The notes: generated by a model from the sequence alone, not told the origin. A DNA stretch of 64,000 nucleotides from Echinicola marina (GCF_020463795.1 NZ_CP080025.1:1925001-1989000); one strand, 5' to 3'; positions 22,090-31,874 are shown, counted from the first letter of the stretch. Translations and numbers: made by a program.

Positions 22090-23559
22090 ATGAAGAAAAC
22101 ATATATTTTCTTGATCACGATGATGTCATTGGCCTTGAGTTCCTGTAACGAATGGTTGGATGTACAGCCTGAAAATAACCAGGTAAGTGATGAATATTGG
22201 GCCAATAAAGAAGAAGTAGAAGCAGTCCTCGGAGCTGGGTATGTGCGGCTCCGCGAATCCATGGAACAGATGCTGGTCTGGGGAGAGCTAAGAGGAAATG
22301 GCCTCGCTTTGGGCGGGGGAACTGTTGATGCCGATCTGTTCCGAATCAGTCAATGGGATATCATTCCCGGCAATGACTTTGTGAAGTGGGACAAGTTTTA
22401 TGAGGTGATCAACTATGCCAATATGGTCATTAAATATGGCCCCACCGTGGTAGCGAAAGATCCTTCCTTCAGTGAAAATGTAATGCAGTCTTATTTGTCC
22501 GAAGCATATTTTCTCAGGGGATTGGCCTATTTCTATTTGGTAAGAAACTTCAGGGACGTTCCCTTGATCACGGAGCCATATATGGATGACCAGCAATCTT
22601 TCGAAGTGGCCAAGTCCCCGGCCAATGAAATATACCAGCAGATCAAGTCAGATCTTGAAGGAGCTGTGGAATATGCCAAAGAAGTGGCGCCGACGGTTTG
22701 GGAAACCAAAGGAAGGTCTACCAAATGGGCCATTTATGCTGCTTTGGCCGATGTGTACCTGTGGACAGAAGAGTATGACAAATGCCTTGATGTATGTGAT
22801 GAGGTGATCAATTCTGGCCGCTTGGGTTTGCTGGAAGGAATGATCAATACAACCAATAACTGGTATACAATCTTCAGTCCGGGGAATTCCAACGAAGGGA
22901 TTTTTGAACTACAGTTTGATTATGAAAAAAGCCAGACCAATAGCTTGGTTTCCTGGTTCGGGACAAACAGTCGCTATGTGGTTACGGATTATGTGGTGAC
23001 ACTTTTTGAAGAGAGTGATGAAGATATCAGGGGCGAAGGATCCAGCTATACTGCCGAAGACCTAAAAGTATGGAAATATTTAGGCGCTGAAGCGGGTACA
23101 GGCATACCAAGGACCTTTAGTGACCAAAACTGGATCATTTACCGCATGGCGGATATATACCTGATGAAGGCAGAGGCTTTGGTGATGAAGGGGGCTGGGA
23201 ACTATGATGAAGCGGCAGAACTGATAAATACCGTCCGTGAGCGGGCACAGATTTCTGAGCCAGTGTCTGCAGCATCTACTGAGATAGAAATGTTGCAGCT
23301 GTTGATGGAAGAACGGGCAAGGGAGTTTGTGGGAGAAGGCAAACGCTGGTTTGACTTGTTGAGGGTAGGTAGTAGAGATGCTTATCAATATAAGGATTAC
23401 CTCATCACTCAGGTCTTGCTTACTGCTCCAGCAAGTTCAGCCCCAATAATCCGGTCCAAATTATTGGATGAGAACAGCCATTATTTACCGATTCACTTTG
23501 ATGAACTGTCAGCCAACAGGCTTTTGGTTCAAAACCCATATTACGACAACCTCAACTAA
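22090..23559 (+). CDS. SusD/RagB-family lipoprotein (FAS1 operon, first)
   Basis: A 489-residue lipoprotein (lipobox LSSC, Cys19) with the SusD pattern: NEWLDVQPENNQVSDEYW at the mature N-terminus, EAYFLRGLAYFYLVRNFRDVPLI, TKWAIYAALADVYLW, and the C-terminal IYRMADIYLMKAEALVMKG with EERAREFVGEGKRWFDLLRVG. It pairs with the SusC 11 bp upstream and is followed after 7 bp by a FAS1 gene. Confidence 0.94.
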   Translation: MKKTYIFLITMMSLALSSCNEWLDVQPENNQVSDEYWANKEEVEAVLGAGYVRLRESMEQMLVWGELRGNGLALGGGTVDADLFRISQWDIIPGNDFVKWDKFYEVINYANMVIKYGPTVVAKDPSFSENVMQSYLSEAYFLRGLAYFYLVRNFRDVPLITEPYMDDQQSFEVAKSPANEIYQQIKSDLEGAVEYAKEVAPTVWETKGRSTKWAIYAALADVYLWTEEYDKCLDVCDEVINSGRLGLLEGMINTTNNWYTIFSPGNSNEGIFELQFDYEKSQTNSLVSWFGTNSRYVVTDYVVTLFEESDEDIRGEGSSYTAEDLKVWKYLGAEAGTGIPRTFSDQNWIIYRMADIYLMKAEALVMKGAGNYDEAAELINTVRERAQISEPVSAASTEIEMLQLLMEERAREFVGEGKRWFDLLRVGSRDAYQYKDYLITQVLLTAPASSAPIIRSKLLDENSHYLPIHFDELSANRLLVQNPYYDNLN

Positions 23560-23566
23560 TCTGGCC

Positions 23567-25162
23567 ATGAAAAAGACTTATTTAATATACCTATTGGGCT
23601 TGGTCATGGCAATGGTGTCATGTCAGGATCCCTTTGAAGAAAGCACTTTTGCAGCATATGAAGAGCTGCCGATTTCTTCCCTGCTGAAATCCCAACCGGA
23701 GACCTTTTCTCTCTGGGTGGAGCTGATGGAGCATGCGGACATGTACAATACCCTCAATCTCAGGAGCACTTATACTGTATTTGCACCAAGCAATGAAGGG
23801 GTACAACGGTATTTGGAAGGCAATGGTTGGGATGAAGTAAGTGATATCCCTAAGGAAGAGGCGGAATATTTGGTGAAATACCATACGATTTATTCCGTCA
23901 AGATCAGCCAAAGCCAATTTGAAAATGGAGTGATCAATGACCGTAATGCCACTGATGATAACTTGTCCATTGAATTTCGTGATGGAGGACTCAATGCGAT
24001 TTATATCAATGGGGAGTCCCGGGTAATGGAGCTCGATATTGAGGCTACCAATGGGATCATACACGCCCTGGAAGAGGTATTGGTACCGGTAAGGGCTACG
24101 ATCATGGACCGTCTGGAGGAAGATCGTTTTTCCATCTTCAGAGGGGCTGTAGAACTTGTGGGCAAAGCCGATATACTGAATACCATAGTGGAGGAAGGGA
24201 TTGATGCGAATGGCAATCCCCTTGAATACCGTATTCGGGTGACTGCATTTGCAGTTTCTGATGAAGTATATGCACAGGAAGGCATCATGAGCTTGGAGGA
24301 CTTGAAAACAAAACTGGAGGTGTCAGATGAAAACTTTACGGCTCCTGAAAATGCCCTTAACCAATATGTTTCTTACCATATCCTGACACAGCTAAAATCT
24401 TTTGCGGCTTTGGGGGCCTTCCCTGAAGGGGAAACTTCCATGAATATCAACACCATGGCCGCCAATGAGCTGATCAATATTTCTGATCGGTCAGGAAGCT
24501 TGGTGATGAATTATGATGAAGAGGCAGGAAAAGGAGTGGAATTCATTAAGGAGAATATCAACTGTAAAAATGGGGTGGTCCATGAAGTGGATAATTGGAT
24601 GCCGCTGTTTACCCCTCCCCGCGTGACCGTACTGTGGGATTTGACCGACTACGCCGATCTACAGGCATTATGTGACCAGTACCAGAATCCAAGTCTGAAT
24701 TCCACTTATAATAGGACGATTTCCCAGGATGAAGTGAGCTGTTATCAATGGAAATCCACTCCGGAGTTTAGAAATAATGTGGTGACCTATAGAAATAATC
24801 GGGGAGCTGATGGCATCTGGTATGCAGATGCTTTGAACCATGATCACCTTAGGTTGGACTTGGGTCCTTCAGGATGGATAGAAATGGAAACTCCGGTGCT
24901 GATCAAAGGAAGTTATGAGATCACGATGATCTATTTAAGCTACACGAAATCCTCCAATACGGGGTATTTGCAGTGTTCGATGGATGGAAAGAGACTGGGT
25001 AGTGAATGGCCTGTGTCCAACAGAAGGTACGATAGGAAGCTGGAGCGAAGGATGACCAGTTCTTATACCTTTGATGAGACGAGCAGCCATACTTTGAGAA
25101 TTGTGGCCATCGATGGTGAGTTACTCACTTTGGATCATATCAGATTTACACCTGTAGACTAA
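23567..25162 (+). CDS. FAS1 lipoprotein with C-terminal beta-sandwich domain
   Basis: A 531-residue lipoprotein (lipobox MVSC, Cys19). An upstream in-frame codon at 23468 would add 33 residues inside the SusD gene and mask the signal peptide, so ATG 23567 is preferred. Two FAS1 domains are visible: TYTVFAPSNEGVQRYL closing with GIIHALEEVLVPV, and a more diverged one closing with KNGVVHEVDNWMPLF. The last ~170 residues (YADLQALCDQYQN to LDHIRFTPVD) look like a jelly-roll carbohydrate-binding module with the phrases GADGIWYADAL and HTLRIVAIDGE. I infer a surface glycan-binding protein. Spacing is 7 bp from SusD and 2 bp to the next gene. Confidence 0.85.
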   Translation: MKKTYLIYLLGLVMAMVSCQDPFEESTFAAYEELPISSLLKSQPETFSLWVELMEHADMYNTLNLRSTYTVFAPSNEGVQRYLEGNGWDEVSDIPKEEAEYLVKYHTIYSVKISQSQFENGVINDRNATDDNLSIEFRDGGLNAIYINGESRVMELDIEATNGIIHALEEVLVPVRATIMDRLEEDRFSIFRGAVELVGKADILNTIVEEGIDANGNPLEYRIRVTAFAVSDEVYAQEGIMSLEDLKTKLEVSDENFTAPENALNQYVSYHILTQLKSFAALGAFPEGETSMNINTMAANELINISDRSGSLVMNYDEEAGKGVEFIKENINCKNGVVHEVDNWMPLFTPPRVTVLWDLTDYADLQALCDQYQNPSLNSTYNRTISQDEVSCYQWKSTPEFRNNVVTYRNNRGADGIWYADALNHDHLRLDLGPSGWIEMETPVLIKGSYEITMIYLSYTKSSNTGYLQCSMDGKRLGSEWPVSNRRYDRKLERRMTSSYTFDETSSHTLRIVAIDGELLTLDHIRFTPVD

Positions 25163-25164
25163 AC

Positions 25165-26763
25165 ATGAAGCAAATGAAAAATTTAAAATATATAATGGGC
25201 TTGCTCTTACTACTGTCCATGGCCTGTAATGAAGTATGGGATGAGCACTATGGATTGGATGGCGGAGATGAGAGCGCTTATGTGGTATCATCACTCAATC
25301 TATTGGATTACCTAAAAAGTATTCCTGATTACTCCAAGTTTGTGGAGGCTTTGGAACAATATGGTATTGCAGAAGAGCTCACCCGTGACCAGTATTTGTC
25401 CGTTTGGGCAGTTAATAATGAGGCCATGCAAGCGCTCGAGAGCATGGATTTGGATAAGGAATTTGTCCTACGCTATCATATCAATAACCTGACCTATGAC
25501 ATGAGCAAGCTAAGGGATGGGCTGAGGTTGAGGTCCCTTAATGGAAAATACATTCCCGTAACCAGGCCAGTGGAAAATAAAATCCAAGTGGCCGATGCCA
25601 CGGTGACAGAAGGAAATCAGTTTTGTCAAAATGGAGTAGTCCATGAGATCAATGAGCTGATGGTACCGGATGAAAGTATCTATGAGTATTTATACGGCTT
25701 GTCCGATGAATATTCCATGATCAGGGACTCTGTTTTTGCGGCCAATGACACTGTCTTTGATGCTAGCAATAGTGTTCCTATAGGCGTGGATAAATCTGGG
25801 AATACGATTTATGATTCAGCTTTTGTCATTGAGAATCCCATTTTCGAGGAAGTTGATTTTAGGTCAGAATTTTCACAAGTGACCATGTTTGTGCCGAGTA
25901 ATGAGGTGGTGGGCGTCTGTTTTGACAACCTCCAAAAACTATATGACCAGTTCGGAAAGCCTTTTACCAAGGCTGATTCTCTGATCGCTTGGAACTGGGT
26001 GATGGATGCGGTTTTCTATGATCAAGTCGTGGACGATTATGGGGCGGAAGAGGATTTGGTGTCTGCTTTTGGGAAGCTATGGAAGACGACAGTACAAGGG
26101 GTCAATCCACAGTACAAGCGCATGAGCAATGGAAGGGTCTATGATGTCAACTTCCTTAAAATCCCCAATAATGTCCATATTTCGGCGATCAAGCAGTTGT
26201 TTTACTATTACGAGTTTGTTCCTGATGAACAGCGTGATGAGCTGTTTACTTTTCACAATACCAGTGAGATAAGGATACAGGCCACGGATAATTATTCTTT
26301 CCCAAACATTAATGTATCTGGTACTTACACCATTTTGCGGCTTTTTGGAGAGGATATTCCGGGGCAACCATTAGCCGTGGATTATACCCCTGTGAAGCTG
26401 GATAAAAATGAAGACGGGACCACTACCGCTTCGGTGGTGGAAGTGCCGCCAGGAGAGTACAATTTGTACATGGGCGTACAGTCCAAGAACCATCCTTACC
26501 TCAATGTGTATATAGATGATCAGCTGGTAGCTGCTGAGCTTAATGTGGAGCCTTCTTCTCCATGGAACTATGACCGAAGTACCAATACCGTTCCGGGAAC
26601 CAAATGGGATGGACTGGGAGGTCTGGTCGGTATTGTGAATATCGAAGGTGATGAAGTGCGCTCATTTAAACTTCGAGTGGAGGTGGCTTTATTGGGCAAG
26701 TCTTCACGGGAAGAAATGAAGCTTTATCACTGGGCATTAGTACCCACCCAAAATAACTACTGA
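25165..26763 (+). CDS. FAS1-like lipoprotein with C-terminal beta-sandwich domain
   Basis: A 532-residue lipoprotein (lipobox SMAC, Cys21) whose mature end NEVWDEHYG echoes the first FAS1 protein of the operon. FAS1-like parts are weaker but recognisable: LSVWAVNNEAMQALES with NGVVHEINELMVPD, and VTMFVPSNEVVGVCF with GRVYDVNFLKIPN. From about residue 375 there is a beta-rich domain (YTILRLFGEDIPG, VPPGEYNLYMGVQSKNH, LNVYIDDQLV) that resembles a carbohydrate-binding module and parallels the previous gene, suggesting the two arose by duplication. The stop codon overlaps the next start by one base, so translation is probably coupled. Confidence 0.78.
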   Translation: MKQMKNLKYIMGLLLLLSMACNEVWDEHYGLDGGDESAYVVSSLNLLDYLKSIPDYSKFVEALEQYGIAEELTRDQYLSVWAVNNEAMQALESMDLDKEFVLRYHINNLTYDMSKLRDGLRLRSLNGKYIPVTRPVENKIQVADATVTEGNQFCQNGVVHEINELMVPDESIYEYLYGLSDEYSMIRDSVFAANDTVFDASNSVPIGVDKSGNTIYDSAFVIENPIFEEVDFRSEFSQVTMFVPSNEVVGVCFDNLQKLYDQFGKPFTKADSLIAWNWVMDAVFYDQVVDDYGAEEDLVSAFGKLWKTTVQGVNPQYKRMSNGRVYDVNFLKIPNNVHISAIKQLFYYYEFVPDEQRDELFTFHNTSEIRIQATDNYSFPNINVSGTYTILRLFGEDIPGQPLAVDYTPVKLDKNEDGTTTASVVEVPPGEYNLYMGVQSKNHPYLNVYIDDQLVAAELNVEPSSPWNYDRSTNTVPGTKWDGLGGLVGIVNIEGDEVRSFKLRVEVALLGKSSREEMKLYHWALVPTQNNY

Positions 26764-29700
26764 TGAAAACTGAAGGAAAGATGCAAAACATAAATAAAGG
26801 ATGGATCCTGTTGGCCGTGATGATGGTGTTTGCCATTAGCACCAAGGCACAACAAGTCATCAAAGGAAAGGTGGTTTCTTCTCTGGGACATGCTCCATTG
26901 GAGGAGGCTTATATATCACTGGAAAATCAGGAAAACACCACACAAACTGATGAAAAAGGTGCCTTTAGCTTGGAAGTAGATAAGTTGGAAGGTGAGCTAA
27001 GGGTCTGGCTGCCTGGATACCAGGAAAAGGTAATTCCTGTGTTGGGAAGAAATCAACTAGAGGTCGTACTGGTGCCCCAGAATTATGATTATTATGAGTT
27101 GCCGAAAAAAGGTTTGAAGCAGGGCGAGATGAAGGCAGAGGTTTTGCCACAGCAACGCTTTAAGCCAAGTGCCATGTATGTGGAAGATGTTATCCAAGGA
27201 GCATTTCCAGGGTTGAACGTCATCAATAAAAGTGGCATGCCCGGTGAAGGAGCCTATATCAACCTAAGAGGGATAAGGACCATGACAGGCAATAATGCGC
27301 CCTTGATTCTCATCAATGGGGTTCCTTATCTTCAGGACCTGAACAATTCAGGTATCATAGAAGGGTATTCGGCCAGTATTTTTAATGCCATCAATGTCAA
27401 TGATATCGCAGAGATCAGGTTGGTTAAAGGCAGTGAGGCGGCAAGGTTTGGTTCGCTGGGGTCAAATGGGGTCTTGTTGATAGAAACCAGTTCTCCGGAG
27501 GATTTGGAGACGGTAATTGAATTTTCAGGGCAGTATGGGGTAGCCTACAACAAAAAAAGACTGCCTTTACTTGGCGTGGATGATTTCAAGAGCTATATCG
27601 GCGATGTGGGGCTTACCCGCTATGAAGATATGGGGGATATGTTGGCACTCTTTCCATTTTTGGAAGATGATCCGGATTATTACTTTAACTTCCTCTACAA
27701 TAATGATAATGATTGGCAAGAACTAATCGATCGCTCCGCCTTTGTTACCTCCAATCACTTGAGAGTAAAAGGTGGGGATGCCATTGCCAAGTATGATTTG
27801 TCCGTGGGGGCCAGCAGTCAAGGTGGCACGATGAACAAAACGAATTATACCCGGTACACTACCAGGCTGAACGCACAGATTGCCTTGAGTCAAAAATTCC
27901 AATTGGTCAGTTCTTTGGGCTTGACTTATGGCAACAGTAAGCTTCATGAAAAGGTACTTTCTGATGCTTCCAATCCTTTGATGGCTGCATTGTATAAAGC
28001 CCCGATTCTAAGCCCATTCAAAAAAGACGAGTACAATAACCAGTTGCCGGCTTATGATGCCGTAAGGCAATTTGGCGTATCCAATCCCTATGCCGTATTG
28101 AATAATACGAAAATGGAATCTGACAATTTTGATTTGTTTCTGAATACCGGATTGAACTTTCAAGCCAGTGATTATACCACTATTAGTGGGACATTTGGCT
28201 ATTATTCAGGGTATAAGCGGCAGACCAGCTTTATTCCAGGGAGATCAGATCAAACCATTATACCATTAGAGGAAGGTGTGGCCTTGAATACTGCCAGGGC
28301 GGGAAGTGGAAAGGTTGCTAACCTTTACTATAAGGTCAATGCGGATTTTGCTAAAGAAATAGGAGGTAATTCCTTGGATGCAGGGATTGGTTATCAAGGA
28401 TTACTCACCCGTCAGGAATTTGATGGTGGATATGGTAGAAATACTAGCTCTGACTTTTATAAAACCCTCTCCTATGTAGATGCTGAGGGTCGCTCTTTTC
28501 AGGGATATTATAATTCCTGGAACTGGATGAGCCTCTATGGTTATGCCCGCTACGAATTTGCAGAGCAGTTCTTGGCTTCCTTGAACGTATCAGTGGACGG
28601 AGCCTCATCCACGGGAAAAGCCACCCAACGATTTGGGGTTTTTCCGGGCTTGGATTTGACCTGGCAAGCCAAGAACAGTCCTTGGTTGAGGGATAGCAAA
28701 AGTGTGGACCTGTTGGATATACATGCAGGATATGGTCTTACTGGAAACAGTCAATATCCTACGGGTTTGAGCAGTCAATTTTATAGCAGCCAAGCTTATC
28801 GAAGTCTAGCCGGCATTGTCAATGGAAATGTGGCCAATACCTCCTTGAGCTGGGAGCGTAATCAGACTATGGATGTAGGAGTGGATGCTGGATTCTTTGA
28901 CCAGAAATTGAAAGCCAGTATCAATCTTTACCAGACGGTTTCATCTGATGTGATTTATCCTCAGGAAGTATCCTCGGTGTATGGTATCAACCAAATGTAT
29001 GTCAATGGAGCAAAACTGGAAAATAAAGGTATTGAGGCAGGCCTGCAGTTCAGCTTGATCAATAGAAGAGCGTTTAGCTGGAACTTTGGTGGTACCATCA
29101 ATAAAAATCAAAATGAACTCAGCTCCATGGGGGGTGATAAGGACGAGCTGGTGCGTGAGATGCCAGGAGATTGGGCCATAGTTTCAAAGGTTGGGCAAAA
29201 CCCATACAGTTTTTATGGATTTAAATCCAATGGCGTCATTTCCACTCAAGAGGAGGCTGATGCGCTAGGCTTGGTAGATTATAAAGGTGACCAGTTCAAT
29301 GCAGGAGATATCCATTTTGAAGACCTTAACCAAGATGGTGTGATTGATGATATGGACCGTAGGGTTATCGGCGATGCTTCACCTGATTTTTTCGGTAGTT
29401 TCTTTACCCAAGTGAGGTATAAGCAATTCTCCCTATCCGCCCAGTTCACCTATAGTGCTGGCAATCAGGTCTACAATGCTGCCCGAAGGGAAATGGAATC
29501 GCTAAGTGATTTCCGCAACCAATCCCTTGCTGTAGATAGAAGGTGGCAAACTGATGGACAGGTAACCGATATTCCCAAGGCCATGTTTGGTGATCCAATG
29601 GGAAATAGTCGTTTTTCTGACCGTTGGATAGAGGATGGTTCTTATCTGAGGCTCAATAATGTGACTTTGAGTTATCAGTTGGGCAGGGTGAGCTTTATAG

Positions 29701-29867
29701 AAGGCGGAGAGGTTTACTTGGCAGGTGAAAACCTGTTTACATTGACCGATTATTTGGGCCTTGATCCGGTGACATCTTATTCTTATCAGCCCTATATGCA
29801 GGGGGTGGATTTTGGAGCTTTGCCTCTGCCAACTACCGTTAAACTTGGTTTTAACCTTCAATTCTAA
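26763..29867 (+). CDS. SusC-like TonB-dependent transporter (FAS1 operon, second)
   Basis: A 1034-residue outer-membrane transporter. The signal peptide (about 14-29, ending STKAQQ) is followed by a shortened carboxypeptidase-D-like domain (VIKGKVVSSLGHAPLEEAY) and a plug with INLRGIRTMTGNNAPLILIN and GSLGSNGVLLIETS. The canonical EVVVxGYG segment is absent: the linker is YDYYELPKKGLKQGEMKAE. The barrel ends LGFNLQF. Its start overlaps the stop of the FAS1 gene before it, and its own stop overlaps the start of the SusD gene, so all three are likely co-translated. The missing TonB-box-like motif makes energy coupling of this member worth testing. Confidence 0.92.
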   Translation: MKTEGKMQNINKGWILLAVMMVFAISTKAQQVIKGKVVSSLGHAPLEEAYISLENQENTTQTDEKGAFSLEVDKLEGELRVWLPGYQEKVIPVLGRNQLEVVLVPQNYDYYELPKKGLKQGEMKAEVLPQQRFKPSAMYVEDVIQGAFPGLNVINKSGMPGEGAYINLRGIRTMTGNNAPLILINGVPYLQDLNNSGIIEGYSASIFNAINVNDIAEIRLVKGSEAARFGSLGSNGVLLIETSSPEDLETVIEFSGQYGVAYNKKRLPLLGVDDFKSYIGDVGLTRYEDMGDMLALFPFLEDDPDYYFNFLYNNDNDWQELIDRSAFVTSNHLRVKGGDAIAKYDLSVGASSQGGTMNKTNYTRYTTRLNAQIALSQKFQLVSSLGLTYGNSKLHEKVLSDASNPLMAALYKAPILSPFKKDEYNNQLPAYDAVRQFGVSNPYAVLNNTKMESDNFDLFLNTGLNFQASDYTTISGTFGYYSGYKRQTSFIPGRSDQTIIPLEEGVALNTARAGSGKVANLYYKVNADFAKEIGGNSLDAGIGYQGLLTRQEFDGGYGRNTSSDFYKTLSYVDAEGRSFQGYYNSWNWMSLYGYARYEFAEQFLASLNVSVDGASSTGKATQRFGVFPGLDLTWQAKNSPWLRDSKSVDLLDIHAGYGLTGNSQYPTGLSSQFYSSQAYRSLAGIVNGNVANTSLSWERNQTMDVGVDAGFFDQKLKASINLYQTVSSDVIYPQEVSSVYGINQMYVNGAKLENKGIEAGLQFSLINRRAFSWNFGGTINKNQNELSSMGGDKDELVREMPGDWAIVSKVGQNPYSFYGFKSNGVISTQEEADALGLVDYKGDQFNAGDIHFEDLNQDGVIDDMDRRVIGDASPDFFGSFFTQVRYKQFSLSAQFTYSAGNQVYNAARREMESLSDFRNQSLAVDRRWQTDGQVTDIPKAMFGDPMGNSRFSDRWIEDGSYLRLNNVTLSYQLGRVSFIEGGEVYLAGENLFTLTDYLGLDPVTSYSYQPYMQGVDFGALPLPTTVKLGFNLQF

Positions 29868-31513
29868 TGACATCAGTTATGAAATATACTTCATTCTATA
29901 AATGCGTGCTTGTCGCAGGTTTGATGGCTTTGGGTAGTTGTGAAAGCTACTTTGAGTCAGATGCTGACGATATTTTACTGGAAGAAAATTATATGGGCAA
30001 TACAAATGAGCTCTACTCTGGCTATATGGGTATTGCTGCCAAAGTGCAGTCGGTGGCCGACCAAGCGATCTTTTTGGCAGAGCTAAGAGGGGACTTTCTG
30101 GCGCCTACCGACAATGCCCCACAGGAACTTTGGGATATCTATAATCACAGTATTGGACAGGGAAATTCCTTTGTGGACCCCAAGGGCTACTATGACGTAA
30201 TTTCCAATGCCAATAACTATATCAAAAAAGCCTTTGAATACAAAGCGGCCAATCCGAATGCGGTCGAAGATGCCGTTTTTGAACCTTTGGTCAGTGGTGC
30301 TATTCGCTTTAAAGTCTGGGCTTACCTGATGCTGGCCAAACTGTATGGAGAAGCAGTTTATATGGAGGAGCCGCTAACAGAACAAACGGATCTCTCAAAG
30401 TACCCTACTTTAGGTTTTGATGAACTGATCGGGCAATTGATCACGCTGATGGAAGGGGGCGTAAATGGAATAAATGGTAAGCAGGTACTGATCTGGTCTG
30501 ATCTATTGTTTCCAGGGGTAAGTACCTCAGCCCAGGATTTGACATGGAATATGATTTGTCCTTCCCCGGAACCTTTGCTGATGGAACTGTACCTATGGAA
30601 TGGAAATTATGAGCAAGTGGTCAGCATAGGGATGCCATTTATATACGATGAAGGGAGCAAGCGCTATAAGCTCAGCAATGAGGACTATAATGGGGAGTGG
30701 ATCCAGTTTTTCTACCGTGATCCGATTACCAAAACCAGAGAGCTGATCAATATTGTGCCGTTTGAATACCAAAGGCAGCAAACGAACCGTTTGATCTCTT
30801 CTTTTTCCAATATCCAGCCAAACGATTATTTTCTAAGACCTACAGAGGTGGCCAGGGAGCGCTTCCAGAAGCAGGTACGTCAAGATGGTATCACCGTGGG
30901 GGATAGGTACCGGGGAGAAGATTATACCTATTGGAGGCAAAATGGCGATTGGGTTGTCAGGAAGTTTTCCAGGGCACATGAATCTGCTGACAATATTCAT
31001 AAGAACGATGTCCATATTGTGCTTTATAGAGCGGCCGATCTTCATCTTTTCATCGCAGAAGCACTCAACCAGATGGAGTTGTTTGCAGAGGCAGAAGCGT
31101 TCCTGAATGACGGTGTACAGACCTATCTGTCCAAGAATGAAGACAATCTTCGCTATCCTTTGGATAATGAAGTCATCAATGCAGGGATCAGCAGCAATTG
31201 GGGAGTAAGAAGAAGAGTTGATCTTGGTCCTGTTTATCCTGAGGGACTGAGCAAAGAAGACCTTGATACCCCTGAAAAGATTGAACAATATAAGAAAGGT
31301 CTGGATAGTCTTTTGGTGGAAGAAACCTGTATGGAGAGTGCTGGAGAAGCAAGGTCTTATTTTGCCATGATCAGGATGGCCAAGAGATGGAATGATCCAT
31401 CCATGTTAGCTGACCGGGTGAGTGCCAAGTATCCATCAGGAAAAAGCGAAAGCATCAGGAATTTACTGATGCAACCGGAAAACTGGTTTATCAATTATGA
31501 CTTAAATAAATAG
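29867..31513 (+). CDS. SusD-like lipoprotein (FAS1 operon, second)
   Basis: A 548-residue lipoprotein (lipobox LGSC, Cys25 from this start). ATG 29867 overlaps the SusC stop; ATG 29879, four codons later, gives an equally good signal peptide. SusD traits are the N-terminal YMGNTNELYSGYMGIAAKVQ helix, FKVWAYLMLAKLYGEAVYME, and the C-terminal VLYRAADLHLFIAEALNQM; the last section (EETCMESAGEARSYFAMIRMAKRW) is a variant of the usual EERxREFxGEGxRW motif. It is the last gene of the operon and is followed by a hairpin repeat element and a terminator. Confidence 0.9.
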   Translation: MTSVMKYTSFYKCVLVAGLMALGSCESYFESDADDILLEENYMGNTNELYSGYMGIAAKVQSVADQAIFLAELRGDFLAPTDNAPQELWDIYNHSIGQGNSFVDPKGYYDVISNANNYIKKAFEYKAANPNAVEDAVFEPLVSGAIRFKVWAYLMLAKLYGEAVYMEEPLTEQTDLSKYPTLGFDELIGQLITLMEGGVNGINGKQVLIWSDLLFPGVSTSAQDLTWNMICPSPEPLLMELYLWNGNYEQVVSIGMPFIYDEGSKRYKLSNEDYNGEWIQFFYRDPITKTRELINIVPFEYQRQQTNRLISSFSNIQPNDYFLRPTEVARERFQKQVRQDGITVGDRYRGEDYTYWRQNGDWVVRKFSRAHESADNIHKNDVHIVLYRAADLHLFIAEALNQMELFAEAEAFLNDGVQTYLSKNEDNLRYPLDNEVINAGISSNWGVRRRVDLGPVYPEGLSKEDLDTPEKIEQYKKGLDSLLVEETCMESAGEARSYFAMIRMAKRWNDPSMLADRVSAKYPSGKSESIRNLLMQPENWFINYDLNK

Positions 31514-31530
31514 AACAGTAATAACACTTG

Positions 31531-31737
31531 TATCAAGTCAAGTTATAAAATGCATTTGCGACCTGAAACTACTTTAAAATCAGTCGCTTCGATGCTGTTT
31601 TCGATTCTACCTGGCGGTAGACAGGTTCACCATAGCGATGCTATGATTCAATCTCCAAACAGCCTGATTTTCTTGTAGTTTCAGTTCTCATAACGATTCC
31701 TAATGCATAAAACGGGTTTAAAATATTGACTTGATAC
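31531..31737. repeat. Hairpin repeat element, diverged full-size copy
   Basis: About 200 bp that can fold on itself: TATCAAGTCAA at the left end is matched by TTGACTTGATA at the right, and ATGCATT words, CTGAAACTAC and AAAATCAG recur as inverted pairs inside. The centre (CTACCTGGCGGTAGACAGG and a CATAGCGATGCTATG palindrome) matches the element at 48140-48337 closely. It lies just behind the last operon gene and could act as an mRNA 3' stabiliser. No gene is visible here. Confidence 0.75.
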
Positions 31738-31762
31738 TTGGGGTTTGTTAATTAGGTACAGG

Positions 31763-31796
31763 ATCGGGCAACTTATTGCCCGGTTTTGTCTTTTTA
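31763..31796 (+). terminator. Terminator of the FAS1/SusCD operon
   Basis: A seven-base stem CGGGCAA pairs with TTGCCCG across a four-base loop and is followed by a T-rich tail. It lies between the hairpin element and the pectate lyase gene. The remaining ~75 bp before that gene hold nothing recognised. Confidence 0.7.
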
Positions 31797-31874
31797 ATAG
31801 TAAGTATAGAGTAGCTAGTATTAAGTCTTGAGCTGGATTCTCATGACTCAATACTCATCAAAACCATTGGAAAA

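Noticed and set aside
23468-23566. N-terminal extension of the second FAS1 protein
   Set aside because: It lies inside the SusD gene and puts 33 residues before an otherwise ideal lipoprotein signal.
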